DNA from: Rubritepida sp.
GTDB lineage: Bacteria > Pseudomonadota > Alphaproteobacteria > Acetobacterales > Acetobacteraceae
NCBI GenBank assembly: GCA_028291455.1
Contig: JAQGHY010000244.1
Coordinates: 1-45,402, forward strand
DNA length: 45,402 bases
Direction: 5' to 3'
Shown here: one piece after another, positions 1 to 10,038 of the stretch
How positions within the stretch are numbered: the stretch's first letter is position 1
Layout of the letters: the number at the start of each line of letters is the position of its first letter
Notes under the pieces: generated by a model
Databases searched by the model: none
What the model saw: the letters and a program-made list of their open reading frames with translations, nothing else
What the model was told of the DNA's origin: nothing
Translations under genes and position numbers: made by a program

Positions 1-567
1 CCGCCCGGCCACCATGCCGAGCGCCGCCGTCCCATGGGGTTCTGCTTCTTCGCCGATGCGGTGATCGCAGCCCGCCACGCCCGGGCCGAATACGGCCTGA
101 AGCGCGTCGCCATCTGCGATTTCGACGTGCATCACGGTAACGGCACCCAGGACTGCGTAGCCGACGATCCCAGCATCCTCTTCGCCTCTTCGCACCAGAT
201 GCCGCTCTATCCCGGCACAGGTGCGGCTTCCGAGACCGGGGTCGGCAATGTCTACAATGCCCCGCTGCCGCCCGGCGCCTCCGGGGCCGTCTTCCGCGCC
301 GCCTGGGCCGAAACCCTGCTTCCGGCCGTCGAGGCCTTCGCGCCCGAACTGATCGTGATCTCCGCCGGCTTCGACGCCCATATCCGCGATCCCTTGGCCC
401 AGCTGCGCCTGGTGGAGGCGGATTTTGCCTGGATCACCGCCGAGATCTGCGCCGTGGCCGACCGGGTCTGCGGCGGGCGGGTGGTCAGCCTGCTGGAGGG
501 GGGCTATGACCTCGAAGCCCTGGCCGCCTCCGCTGCGGCCCATGTCCGGGCCCTGCTACGCAGCTGA
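1..567 (+). CDS. Histone deacetylase family protein (3' part, cut by window start)
   Basis: The reading frame is open from base 1, so the true start lies outside the window; the ATG at 34 is internal. The first residues read RPPGHHAE, the conserved active-site stretch of class II-type histone deacetylases and acetylpolyamine amidohydrolases, with the tandem His pair. Further on, DFDVHHGNG carries the Asp and His zinc/charge-relay residues, SAGFDAH gives another metal Asp, and LEGGYDLEAL is the C-terminal Gly-Gly-Tyr motif with the transition-state Tyr. All catalytic landmarks in the visible part are intact. Bacterial members remove acetyl groups from small amines or proteins and are cytoplasmic zinc hydrolases. 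Substrate cannot be told from sequence. The next gene begins about 105 bases later behind its own promoter, so the two are probably separate units. Confidence 0.93.
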   Translation, partial: PPGHHAERRRPMGFCFFADAVIAARHARAEYGLKRVAICDFDVHHGNGTQDCVADDPSILFASSHQMPLYPGTGAASETGVGNVYNAPLPPGASGAVFRAAWAETLLPAVEAFAPELIVISAGFDAHIRDPLAQLRLVEADFAWITAEICAVADRVCGGRVVSLLEGGYDLEALAASAAAHVRALLRS

Positions 568-596
568 AACCAAGACGGCTTGCTTTGCTGCCCAAG

Positions 597-630
597 GAGT
601 TTGGGAATTCTGGGAGTTTGGGTATTCTGG
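597..630. repeat. Two tandem 17-bp direct repeats upstream of xseB
   Basis: GAGTTTGGGAATTCTGG (597-613) is followed immediately by GAGTTTGGGTATTCTGG (614-630), one mismatch. The second copy contains the -35 box of the promoter at 618-646, so the pair may be a binding site for a regulator or a simple tandem duplication. Confidence 0.8.
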
Positions 631-646
631 CCAATCCCGGTATAAT
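618..646 (+). promoter_or_regulatory. Sigma-70-type promoter for xseB-ispA-dxs
   Basis: TTGGGT (618-623), a 17-base spacer and a perfect TATAAT (641-646). The -35 matches TTGACA at the first three positions. The expected transcript start lies near 653, about 20 bases before the GTG of xseB. It is the only obvious promoter ahead of the three-gene isoprenoid operon. Confidence 0.6.
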
Positions 647-672
647 CCTCGGCCTGGATTACGGAGCGTGCA

Positions 673-936
673 GTGTCGGCCACTAATGCATCCAAGCCGG
701 CGGAAAGCGCGGGTGAAGATCTAAAGGATCTGCCCTTCGAGGAGGCGATGAGCCAGCTCGAAGGAATCGTGAAATCGCTGGAGGGGGGCAAGAGCACCCT
801 GGCCCAGGCGATCGCGGAATATGAGCGCGGAACGGCCTTGCGCCGCCATTGCGAAGCGAAACTGGCCGAGGCGGAAGCCAAGGTGCAGGCCGTGGTCGAA
901 GGCGCCGGCGGGCTTTCTCTCCGCGACGTGGAATAG
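673..936 (+). CDS. xseB: Exodeoxyribonuclease VII small subunit
   Basis: This 87-residue protein has the XseB signature: LPFEEAMSQLEGIVKSLEGG, then LAQAIAEYERGTALRRHCEAKLAEAEAKV, two antiparallel helices of the small-subunit coiled coil. Several XseB chains bind one XseA to form exonuclease VII, which degrades single-stranded DNA into oligonucleotides during repair. The start is a GTG about 20 bases after the predicted transcript start; the first roughly 18 residues are a variable polar tail. It lies 15 bases before ispA and is presumably cotranscribed with ispA and dxs, an xseB-ispA-dxs order that is common in proteobacteria. The large subunit XseA is not in the window. Confidence 0.95.
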   Translation: MSATNASKPAESAGEDLKDLPFEEAMSQLEGIVKSLEGGKSTLAQAIAEYERGTALRRHCEAKLAEAEAKVQAVVEGAGGLSLRDVE

Positions 937-951
937 GATCACGGGATCAGG

Positions 952-1871
<920 letters not shown>

Positions 1872-1872
<1 letters not shown>

Positions 1873-3791
1873 TGGAAGACCGCCCCAATACTCCACTGCT
1901 CGACCGGGTGCGCGTTCCCGCCGACATGCGGAACCTTTCCAATGACCAGCTTCGCCAGCTTGCCGACGAGCTGCGCGCTGAGACGATCAGCGCCGTCTCC
2001 GTGACCGGCGGGCATCTCGGCGCCTCGCTCGGCGTCGTGGAACTGACTGTCGCGGTCCATGCGATCTTCGATACCCCGAAGGACCGGCTGATCTGGGACG
2101 TGGGCCACCAGGCCTATCCCCACAAGATTTTGACCGGCCGGCGCGACCGCATCCGCACGCTGCGCCAGGCCGGGGGCCTTTCCGGCTTCACCAAGCGCAG
2201 CGAGAGCGAATACGACCCCGTCGGCGCGGCGCATTCCTCCACCTCCATCTCAGCCGGCCTTGGCATGGCCGTGGCGAGCGAGCTCAAGAGCGACGACCGC
2301 CACGTGATCGCGGTGATCGGCGACGGCTCGATGTCCGCCGGAATGGCCTATGAAGCCATGAACAATGCGGGGGCCAGCAAGGCCAACCTCATCGTCATCC
2401 TGAACGACAACGACATGTCCATCGCGCCGCCCGTCGGCGCCATGTCGGCCTATCTGAGCCGCACCATCTCGTCGCGCCCGTTCCTCTCGGTGCGCGAGTT
2501 CATGGCGAGGATGGCCAAGAACTTCCCCGGCCCGATCGAGCGCGCGGCCAAGCGCGCCGACGAATACGCCCGCGGCCTGCTGACCGGGGGGACGCTCTTC
2601 GAGGAGCTCGGCTTCTACTATGTCGGCCCGATTGACGGCCACAACCTCGACCACCTGCTGCCGGTGCTCCGCAACCTGCGCGATTCCGGCCATCAGGGCC
2701 CCTTCCTGCTCCATGCGGTGACGCAGAAGGGCAAGGGCTACGCCCCGGCCGAGGCCAGCGCGGACAAGTATCACGGCGTGGTGAAGTTCAACGTCGTCAC
2801 GGGTGAGCAGCAGAAGGCGCCCCCTGGTCCGCCGAGCTACACCAAGGTCTTCGCGCAGTCGTTGATCGCTGAGGCCGAGGCCGACGACCGCATCGTCGCC
2901 ATCAACGCCGCCATGCCTTCCGGCACGGGGCTCGACCTCTTCGCCAAGCGCTTCCCCAAGCGGTGCTTCGACGTTGGCATCGCCGAGCAGCACGCCGTCA
3001 CCTTCGCCGCCGGCATGGCAACGGAGGGGATGAAGCCCTTCTGCGCCATCTATTCGACCTTCCTCCAGCGCGGTTACGACCAGGTGGTGCATGACGTCGC
3101 CCTCCAGGGCCTGCCGGTGCGCTTCGGGCTGGACCGCGCCGGCCTGGTTGGCGCCGACGGCGCGACCCATGCTGGCAGCTTCGACATCGCCTATCTCGGC
3201 TGCCTCCCCGGCTTCACGCTGATGGCGGCCGCCGACGAGATCGAGCTTTCGCACATGGTCGCCACCATGGCGTCGATCGATGGCGGACCTTCCGCCGTGC
3301 GTTATCCGCGCGGCGAGGGCCTGGGCGTCGAGGTCATGCCGGCGCGCGGCACCGTGCTGCCCATCGGCAAGGGGCGCGTGCTGCGCGAGGGCTCCAAGGT
3401 TGCCATCCTCTCCTATGGCGCGCGGCTGCAGGAGTGCCTGAAGGCGGCCGACGAGTTGGCCACCTTCGGCCTCTCCACCACCGTCGCCGATGCCCGCTTC
3501 GCCAAGCCTCTCGACACCGAGCTGGTTGAGCAGCTGGCCCGGAACCACGAGGTGCTGATCACCATCGAGGAAGGCAGCATGAACGGCTTCGGCGGGCTGG
3601 TGATGCACCATCTCGCCACGCGCGGGCTGCTGGATCACGGGTTGAAGCTGCGACCCATGACCCTGCCGGACATCTGGATCGACCATGAGGCGCCCCGGAA
3701 GCAGTACGACATCGCGCGGCTGAACGCCCCGCAGATCGTCGAGACTGTGCTGGCCGCTCTCGGCAAGGCCGCGCTGCACGCAACGGCTTAA
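1872..3791 (+). CDS. dxs: 1-deoxy-D-xylulose-5-phosphate synthase
   Basis: Dxs joins pyruvate and glyceraldehyde 3-phosphate using thiamine diphosphate, the first step of the MEP pathway and of ThDP/pyridoxine precursor supply. The 639-residue length is normal. Visible landmarks are [16 protein letters not shown] (76-90), the cofactor-binding GDGSMSAG (150-157) followed by NNAG and NDNDMSI, and the transketolase-like middle domain with the catalytic Glu in GIAEQH. RYPRGEG and [10 protein letters not shown] mark the pyrimidine-binding and C-terminal domains. It overlaps ispA by one base (TGATG), so supply of C5 units and their condensation are made from one transcript. Confidence 0.98.
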
Positions 3792-3825
3792 CCCCACGAA
3801 AACGCGAAGGCGCATTTTCGCGGGG
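3792..3825 (+). terminator. Stem-loop just after dxs, possible terminator
   Basis: CCCCACGAAAA pairs with TTTTCGCGGGG across a 12-base loop, with one A/C mismatch. It begins directly after the dxs stop codon. There is no run of T after it, so it may be an RNA 3' end-protecting hairpin or a weak terminator rather than a classical one. Confidence 0.4.
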
Positions 3826-3961
3826 GCCCCGGGGTTCGGCCCGCTCCTGCGCTTCGCGCCGTCGGCGGGGCCCGTGGTTGGGCCTGGGTTTAGTGGGCTG
3901 CGCTGCCTGCGAGGCGGAGCCTCGGCAGGGCACCGGGGCCGATTGGGATGGGGAAGTGGGA

Positions 3962-4717
3962 TTGACGGAGAAGCCGGCTGCCAAGGCTAAGCCGTCGCGG
4001 GCGGATGTGGCGCTGGTTGAGCGTGGTCTGGCTGAATCGCGGACCCGGGCGCAGGCGTTCATCATGGCGGGGCTCGTCTATTCGGGCGAGCGGCGTATCG
4101 ACAAGCCGGGGCAGCTGATCCCGGCCGACCTTTCCCTTGAGTTGCGTGGGCAGGATCACCCATGGGTTTCTCGCGGCGGCGTGAAGCTGGCGCATGGGCT
4201 CGCGCATTTCGGCCTTTCGCCGGAAGGGCGCGTTTGCATGGACCTCGGCTCATCCACCGGCGGTTTTACCGATGTGCTGCTGCATCATGGTGCCGCCCAT
4301 GTGCACGCCGTGGATGTCGGCCATGGCCAGCTCGCCTGGAAGCTGCGCCACGACCCCCGCGTGACGGTGATGGAGCGCGTCAATGCCCGGCACCTGAAGC
4401 CCGGCGACGTCCCTCCCCTCGATGTCCTGGTCTGCGACGCCAGCTTCATCGGCCTGCGCGTCGTGCTGCCGGCGGCCCTCTCCTTCTGCGTTCCGGGAGC
4501 CTGGGCCGTGGCGCTGATCAAGCCGCAATTCGAGGTCGGCCCCGCCATCGCCAAGGGCGGCGTGGTGCGCGACGCCGCGGTGCATGAGCGCGTCTGCGCC
4601 GGCATCTCGACCTGGTGGTCGGCCCTGCCCGGCTGGCGCGTCCTGGGCGTCGAGGCGAGCCCACTCCTGGGCCCCGAAGGCAACCGGGAATTCCTGATCG
4701 CGGCAGAACGCATCTAG
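3962..4717 (+). CDS. tlyA: TlyA family rRNA 2'-O-methyltransferase / hemolysin-like protein
   Basis: TlyA-type proteins combine an S4 RNA-binding domain with an FtsJ-like methyltransferase and 2'-O-methylate 16S/23S rRNA in characterised members. Here the S4 part runs from SRADVALVERGLAESRTRAQ to about residue 65, followed by VSRGGVKL and the SAM-binding MDLGSSTGGFTDVLL, then AVDVGHGQLAWKL, LVCDASFIGLR and the catalytic-lysine strand LIKPQFEVG. The frame is open further upstream, but that extension (MGLGLVGCAACE...) does not resemble the family; I chose the TTG at 3962 behind GGGGAAGTGGG, giving about 251 residues, the usual size. The in-frame GTG at 3956 is an alternative. It often follows dxs in alphaproteobacteria. 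The exact rRNA target cannot be seen. Confidence 0.9.
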   Translation: MTEKPAAKAKPSRADVALVERGLAESRTRAQAFIMAGLVYSGERRIDKPGQLIPADLSLELRGQDHPWVSRGGVKLAHGLAHFGLSPEGRVCMDLGSSTGGFTDVLLHHGAAHVHAVDVGHGQLAWKLRHDPRVTVMERVNARHLKPGDVPPLDVLVCDASFIGLRVVLPAALSFCVPGAWAVALIKPQFEVGPAIAKGGVVRDAAVHERVCAGISTWWSALPGWRVLGVEASPLLGPEGNREFLIAAERI

Positions 4718-4755
4718 CAGGGCGACGAACGCAGGGGGTTTCCGGCAGCCTGGAT

Positions 4756-4781
4756 GCAACGCAACGGCACCTGCGCGCGTT
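4756..4781 (+). promoter_or_regulatory. Candidate EcfG (general stress sigma) promoter before the lipoprotein-dps operon
   Basis: GCAAC (4756-4760), a 17-base spacer and CGTT (4778-4781). The alphaproteobacterial EcfG consensus is GGAAC-N15-17-CGTT, so there is one mismatch in the -35. It ends 31 bases before the ATG at 4813. Function is inferred, supported by the same pattern at 6044 and 6870. Confidence 0.45.
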
Positions 4782-4812
4782 GAATTTGCACGACGCTGAA
4801 AAGGAGACAGTC

Positions 4813-5055
4813 ATGCGATCCATTCGAACAACGGGTTTGGCAGTGATTCTCGCGGCCAGCCTCTCGGCATGCGGCTATTCCACCGGCGACCGCGTCGGTT
4901 CGGGCGCGCTACTCGGCGGCGCTGGTGGCGCGGCTATCGGCGCTGCCGCGGGCAACCCGCTCGGCGGCGCTGCTGCCGGTGCTGTGGCCGGCGGTGCAGT
5001 TGGTGGCCTGACCTCACCGAACACGGTCAATCTCGGCCGGCCCGCCTGGCGCTAG
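4813..5055 (+). CDS. Small glycine-zipper lipoprotein (OsmB/YmgG-like)
   Basis: An 80-residue secreted protein. The signal sequence ends in a lipobox, LSACG, so the mature N-terminus would be a lipidated Cys near residue 20. The rest is a glycine/alanine-rich glycine zipper (GSGALLGGAGGAAIGAAAG and a second GGAAAG repeat), typical of OsmB and 17-kDa-antigen-like outer-membrane lipoproteins that are induced by osmotic or general stress. The start is the ATG at 4813 behind AAGGAGACAG, a good ribosome site; the frame is open upstream but that part is not protein-like. It sits 9 bases before dps and probably shares its promoter. The molecular role of such lipoproteins is not well known. Confidence 0.85.
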   Translation: MRSIRTTGLAVILAASLSACGYSTGDRVGSGALLGGAGGAAIGAAAGNPLGGAAAGAVAGGAVGGLTSPNTVNLGRPAWR

Positions 5056-5064
5056 GACACTCAG

Positions 5065-5544
5065 ATGGCCGACAGCACGACCCAGAATCGCCCGGCGTCC
5101 AACGAGTCTGAAGCCGGTGTCGGTGCGGCCCTCAATGGGTTCCTCGCCGACACCTACGTCCTTCTCGCGAAGACTCAGGGCTGCCATTGGAACGCCACGG
5201 GCCCGAACTTCTTCGGCCTGCACAAGCTGACCGAGGCCCAGTACGGCGAGTTGTTCGAGGCAATCGACGAACTCGCCGAACGCGTCCGCGCGATCCAGGT
5301 CCTCGCGCCCAGCGGTCTGGGCGCCATGCTGGAACTCGCGACGTTGGAAGAGGCGGATTGCGCGGTCAGTACCGATCAGGCGGCGCGCATGCTGGCCGAG
5401 GACAATGCCGCCATGGCGGATCGTGCCCGCGAACTCGCTGAGGACGCCGAGGAAGCAGACGATCTCGCTACCCACGACATGCTCATAAAGCGCATCGAAG
5501 TTCACGAGAAAGCCGCCTGGCTGCTTCGCAGCCATCTCGGCTAA
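5065..5544 (+). CDS. dps: Dps family ferritin-like DNA/iron protection protein
   Basis: Dps forms a dodecamer that oxidises ferrous iron with hydrogen peroxide and stores it, protecting DNA during stress. The ferroxidase residues of the inter-subunit site are all present with canonical spacing: His41 (in GCHWNATGPNFFGLH), His53, Asp68 and Glu72 in EAIDELAERVRA. Length 159 is standard. The N-terminal tail of about 20 residues is acidic and Ser/Asn-rich rather than lysine-rich, so direct DNA binding is doubtful. Gene order lipoprotein-dps-DUF883, with short gaps (9 and 21 bases), suggests one stress operon under the EcfG-like promoter at 4756. Confidence 0.95.
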   Translation: MADSTTQNRPASNESEAGVGAALNGFLADTYVLLAKTQGCHWNATGPNFFGLHKLTEAQYGELFEAIDELAERVRAIQVLAPSGLGAMLELATLEEADCAVSTDQAARMLAEDNAAMADRARELAEDAEEADDLATHDMLIKRIEVHEKAAWLLRSHLG

Positions 5545-5565
5545 CCCTCACCCAGGAGAAAATCT

Positions 5566-5907
5566 ATGAGCTCGACTTCCGACAATGCCGGCCGCATCGC
5601 CAATGATGCCAAGGATGATGCCAACCGTTTCGTCTCCGGTGCCAAGGCCGACGCCGACCGCTTCGTCTCCGACGCCAAGGACGAAATCATGCAGCTGCGC
5701 GAGAAGGTCGAAGCGCTGATGACCGACCGTGTCACCCCAGCCCTCACTGCAGTGGCGAGCCGGGCCGAGGCGATGACCAAGAACGCGACCGACGAGGTTC
5801 GCTATCAGGCCGAACGCGTCACCGAAAAGGTGCAGGAGCGCCCGCTGATGGCGCTAGGCGTTGCGGCGCTGGCGGGCTTCGTGCTGGCGAGCGTTCTGCG
5901 CCGCTGA
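5566..5907 (+). CDS. DUF883/ElaB-like membrane-anchored helical protein
   Basis: This 113-residue protein begins with amphipathic helix carrying two copies of a short unit (DDANRFVSGAK, then DADRFVSDAK), continues as a long charged helix (QLREKVEALMTD...VASRAEAM), and ends with the hallmark of the DUF883/ElaB/YqjD family: a basic stretch, ERPLMALGVAALAGFVLASVLRR, a single C-terminal membrane helix. E. coli YqjD and ElaB are stationary-phase inner-membrane proteins that bind ribosomes; that function is only suggested here. It has a good site (AGGAGAAAATCT) and closes the dps operon before the strong hairpin at 5953. Confidence 0.8.
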   Translation: MSSTSDNAGRIANDAKDDANRFVSGAKADADRFVSDAKDEIMQLREKVEALMTDRVTPALTAVASRAEAMTKNATDEVRYQAERVTEKVQERPLMALGVAALAGFVLASVLRR

Positions 5908-5952
5908 TCCCAGTCGGCGTTGCTTAGCGTCGCCTGCCAGCGTGCGGAAATG

Positions 5953-5985
5953 AATGAGGCGGGGGCAATCCCCGCCTCATTTGCG
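5953..5985 (+). terminator. Rho-independent-type terminator after the dps operon
   Basis: A perfect 12-bp stem (AATGAGGCGGGG / CCCCGCCTCATT) with loop GCAAT, followed by the T-containing tail TGCGTTTGG. The T tract is short, but stem strength and position at the end of the operon support termination. Confidence 0.75.
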
Positions 5986-6043
5986 TTTGGATGCTTTGCT
6001 TGAATATCAGTCCATTGGGCGCCTGGGGCCGCGGCTTTTCGGC

Positions 6044-6068
6044 GCAACTACGGACCAGATCATTCGTT
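6044..6068 (+). promoter_or_regulatory. Candidate EcfG promoter before the PRC-barrel gene
   Basis: GCAAC (6044-6048), a 16-base spacer and CGTT (6065-6068), 49 bases before the ATG at 6118. The -35 has the same single change from GGAAC as the box at 4756. Inferred. Confidence 0.4.
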
Positions 6069-6117
6069 GGAAGGCCACGGCACGTCTCGTTGCCTGACTG
6101 GATGAAGGAACCGAAAG

Positions 6118-6786
6118 ATGAAGCGCAACAGTTTGATTCCAATGACCTTGGCCGCCGGCCTTGCCGTCGCTCCGATGCTGGCTTTCGCGCAGGCTGACGG
6201 GACGCCGGGCAATCCCCCAAGCACTGCCCTCGGTCGCGCCGTCGACCGCGCAACCGGCAACCCCACCGCGCCTGACGGCACCCCCGGCAATCCCCCGGGC
6301 ACCGCGGTGGGCCGGGCCACCGACCGTGCGACGGGTGCGCCGGTCAACCGCGGCGGCACCGGCAACAACCCACCAGGTTCCATGGTCGACCGCTCCGCTG
6401 AGCGCGCGACCAATCCCGTGCAAACCGCTCCGGCCTCCTCGCCTGTCACCGCGATCTCGCCGGGTTCGGCAGTAGCCGAGCGGCCGCGGCTGAGCCAGAT
6501 CATCGGCGGCAATGTCTACAATGAGCGCAACGAGCGGATCGGCGAGGTGGATGACGTCCTGCTCGTGGCACCTGCCAGCGCGGGCGGCGCGGCGGGCGTG
6601 CAAGCGCCGGTGGCTATCATCCAGGTCGGTGGCTTCCTCGGCATGGGCGGCCGCCTCGTCGCGGTGCCGCTGGGCGAGCTGCGCTGGAACCGCGAGAGCG
6701 AGCGGATGGTGATGCCCGGCGCGACCAAGGAAGCCCTGCAGAGCCGCACGCCGTTCGAATATGCCTCGCTGCGCACCAACCGGTAA
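6118..6786 (+). CDS. Secreted PRC-barrel domain protein with proline/glycine repeats
   Basis: A 222-residue exported protein. A Sec signal peptide (MKRNSLIPMTLAAGLAVAP...AFA) is followed by a low-complexity region, about residues 24-100, with three imperfect copies of a unit like GNPPGTAVGRATDRATG. The C-terminal half is a PRC-barrel: IIGGNVYNERNERIGEVDDVLL, a hydrophobic strand, then VGGFLGMGGRLVAVPLGELRW. PRC barrels are small beta-barrel interaction modules, in alphaproteobacteria often in periplasmic stress proteins. It has a ribosome site (AAGGAACCGAAAG), is monocistronic between two hairpins, and stands next to ecfG/nepR with an EcfG-like promoter. Binding partner unknown. Confidence 0.82.
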   Translation: MKRNSLIPMTLAAGLAVAPMLAFAQADGTPGNPPSTALGRAVDRATGNPTAPDGTPGNPPGTAVGRATDRATGAPVNRGGTGNNPPGSMVDRSAERATNPVQTAPASSPVTAISPGSAVAERPRLSQIIGGNVYNERNERIGEVDDVLLVAPASAGGAAGVQAPVAIIQVGGFLGMGGRLVAVPLGELRWNRESERMVMPGATKEALQSRTPFEYASLRTNR

Positions 6787-6807
6787 GGCGCCAGCCGACG
6801 GGTGAAG

Positions 6808-6836
6808 GACGGCGCGGGAGCATCTCCCGCGCCGTC
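6808..6836 (+). terminator. Strong hairpin after the PRC-barrel gene
   Basis: A perfect 13-bp stem (GACGGCGCGGGAG / CTCCCGCGCCGTC) with a 3-base loop, 22 bases after the stop codon. There is no T tract, so it may terminate inefficiently or protect the 3' end. Confidence 0.6.
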
Positions 6837-6869
6837 GTCGTTCGTGCCGAACCATGCCATTGAAAGAAC

Positions 6870-6894
6870 GAAACCTTTTTCTAACCGCGGCGTT
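6870..6894 (+). promoter_or_regulatory. Candidate EcfG autoregulatory promoter of ecfG-nepR
   Basis: GAAAC (6870-6874), a 16-base spacer and CGTT (6891-6894). It matches GGAAC-N16-CGTT with one change. Autoregulation is typical of EcfG systems. The -10 box ends only 8 bases before the ATG at 6903. Confidence 0.45.
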
Positions 6895-6902
6895 GGGTTT
6901 GT

Positions 6903-7508
6903 ATGTCCAGCCAAAACATCGCCGCATTGCTGCAGGAATCGCCCAGCATCCCCGGGCCTTCCTTTCACGATCTCCTGCTGGCGAGTCTCCCCGCTTTGCG
7001 GCAGCACGCGCTGGCGCTGACGCGCAACCACGCTGATGCCGAGGACCTGGTGCAGACGGCGATTACCAACGCCCTTGCGGCGCAGGCATCGTTCCAGCTG
7101 GGCACGAATTTTCGCGCCTGGATGACCCGCATCCTCCGCAACCGCTTCTTCTCCAACATCCGCAGCCGGCGCGAGACGGTGGATATCGACGACGCTCCGC
7201 CGTCGGCGCTGGGGCGCAGCGGTGGTCAGGAAGAGGGACTTGCCGTCCAGGAGTTGCGGCGCAACTTGGCCTGCCTGCCCGCGGACCAGCGCCTGGTGCT
7301 CATGATGATCACCGTCCAGGGCATGTCCTATGAAGAGGCATCCAACGAGCTGGGTGTCGCCGTCGGCACGCTGAAGTGCCGGGTCTTCCGGGCCCGCCAG
7401 CGGCTTCGGTCCTGGATGCTTGGCGAGGAGCCGGTCCTCGAAGTTTCCAAGCGCAGCACTGCGCGCAAAACCGTCTTCGTGCCCGACCGCGGCGTCCGGT
7501 TGGCTTAG
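6903..7508 (+). CDS. ecfG: ECF sigma factor of the general stress response (EcfG family)
   Basis: A 201-residue sigma-70 family protein with only regions 2 and 4. Region 2 contains ALTRNHADAEDLVQTAITNAL and NFRAWMTRILRNRFFSNIR; region 4 contains LPADQRLVLMMITVQGMSYEEAS, then the helix-turn-helix ELGVAVGTLKCRVFRARQRL. The gene directly after it encodes a NepR-like anti-sigma, which identifies it as EcfG, the sigma that is released when phosphorylated PhyR sequesters NepR. It directs transcription of stress genes from GGAAC/CGTT promoters; three such candidates lie nearby. No clear Shine-Dalgarno precedes the ATG and the promoter -10 is very close, so the mRNA may be nearly leaderless or translation may start a little downstream. 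A 25-residue tail after region 4 is variable. Confidence 0.88.
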   Translation: MSSQNIAALLQESPSIPGPSFHDLLLASLPALRQHALALTRNHADAEDLVQTAITNALAAQASFQLGTNFRAWMTRILRNRFFSNIRSRRETVDIDDAPPSALGRSGGQEEGLAVQELRRNLACLPADQRLVLMMITVQGMSYEEASNELGVAVGTLKCRVFRARQRLRSWMLGEEPVLEVSKRSTARKTVFVPDRGVRLA

Positions 7509-7517
7509 GGCGGTGCC

Positions 7518-7724
7518 ATGCACGAACACATCGAACCGCCAGAGGTGCACCCGGTCATGAAGCAGACCCCCGGGTCGCCGCGCCCCCGGCGCAAGTGCCC
7601 CTCCGACGCCGGCTTCGACGTTTGGCTGGGCCGCAGCCTGCAGGACTCCTACGGAGATGTGGCTGAGGAGCCGGTCCCGCGCGAGTTGCTGGAGCTAATC
7701 GCGCTCACCAATTCAACCACCTGA
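7518..7724 (+). CDS. nepR: NepR-like anti-sigma factor
   Basis: A 68-residue protein whose C-terminal half, WLGRSLQDSYGDVAEEPVP followed by RELLELI, fits the NepR core (two helices linked by the conserved VxEPVP turn). NepR binds region 2/4 of EcfG and keeps it inactive until phosphorylated PhyR takes NepR away. The first 35 residues are basic and proline-rich and likely disordered, as in other NepR proteins. The start may be at 7518 or at the in-frame ATG at 7557. It lies 9 bases after ecfG and so is made with it; many relatives have nepR first. PhyR and the sensing kinase are not in the window. The short length and weak primary conservation leave some doubt. Confidence 0.8.
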   Translation: MHEHIEPPEVHPVMKQTPGSPRPRRKCPSDAGFDVWLGRSLQDSYGDVAEEPVPRELLELIALTNSTT

Positions 7725-7753
7725 GCGCGAACGTCCGTAAGGCGAAGCAGCGC

Positions 7754-9955
<2,202 letters not shown>

Positions 9956-10038
9956 ATAGGTGATGTGGGCCCGTCATGCAGCGGTGCAAAATCGATGCGG
10001 AAGTGTGATATCCTGGTTTGAACCGAGGATGACGCCGA

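Noticed and set aside
2250-3815. A 521-codon minus-strand frame opposite dxs
   Set aside because: dxs is certain on the plus strand; the antisense chain is compositionally skewed.
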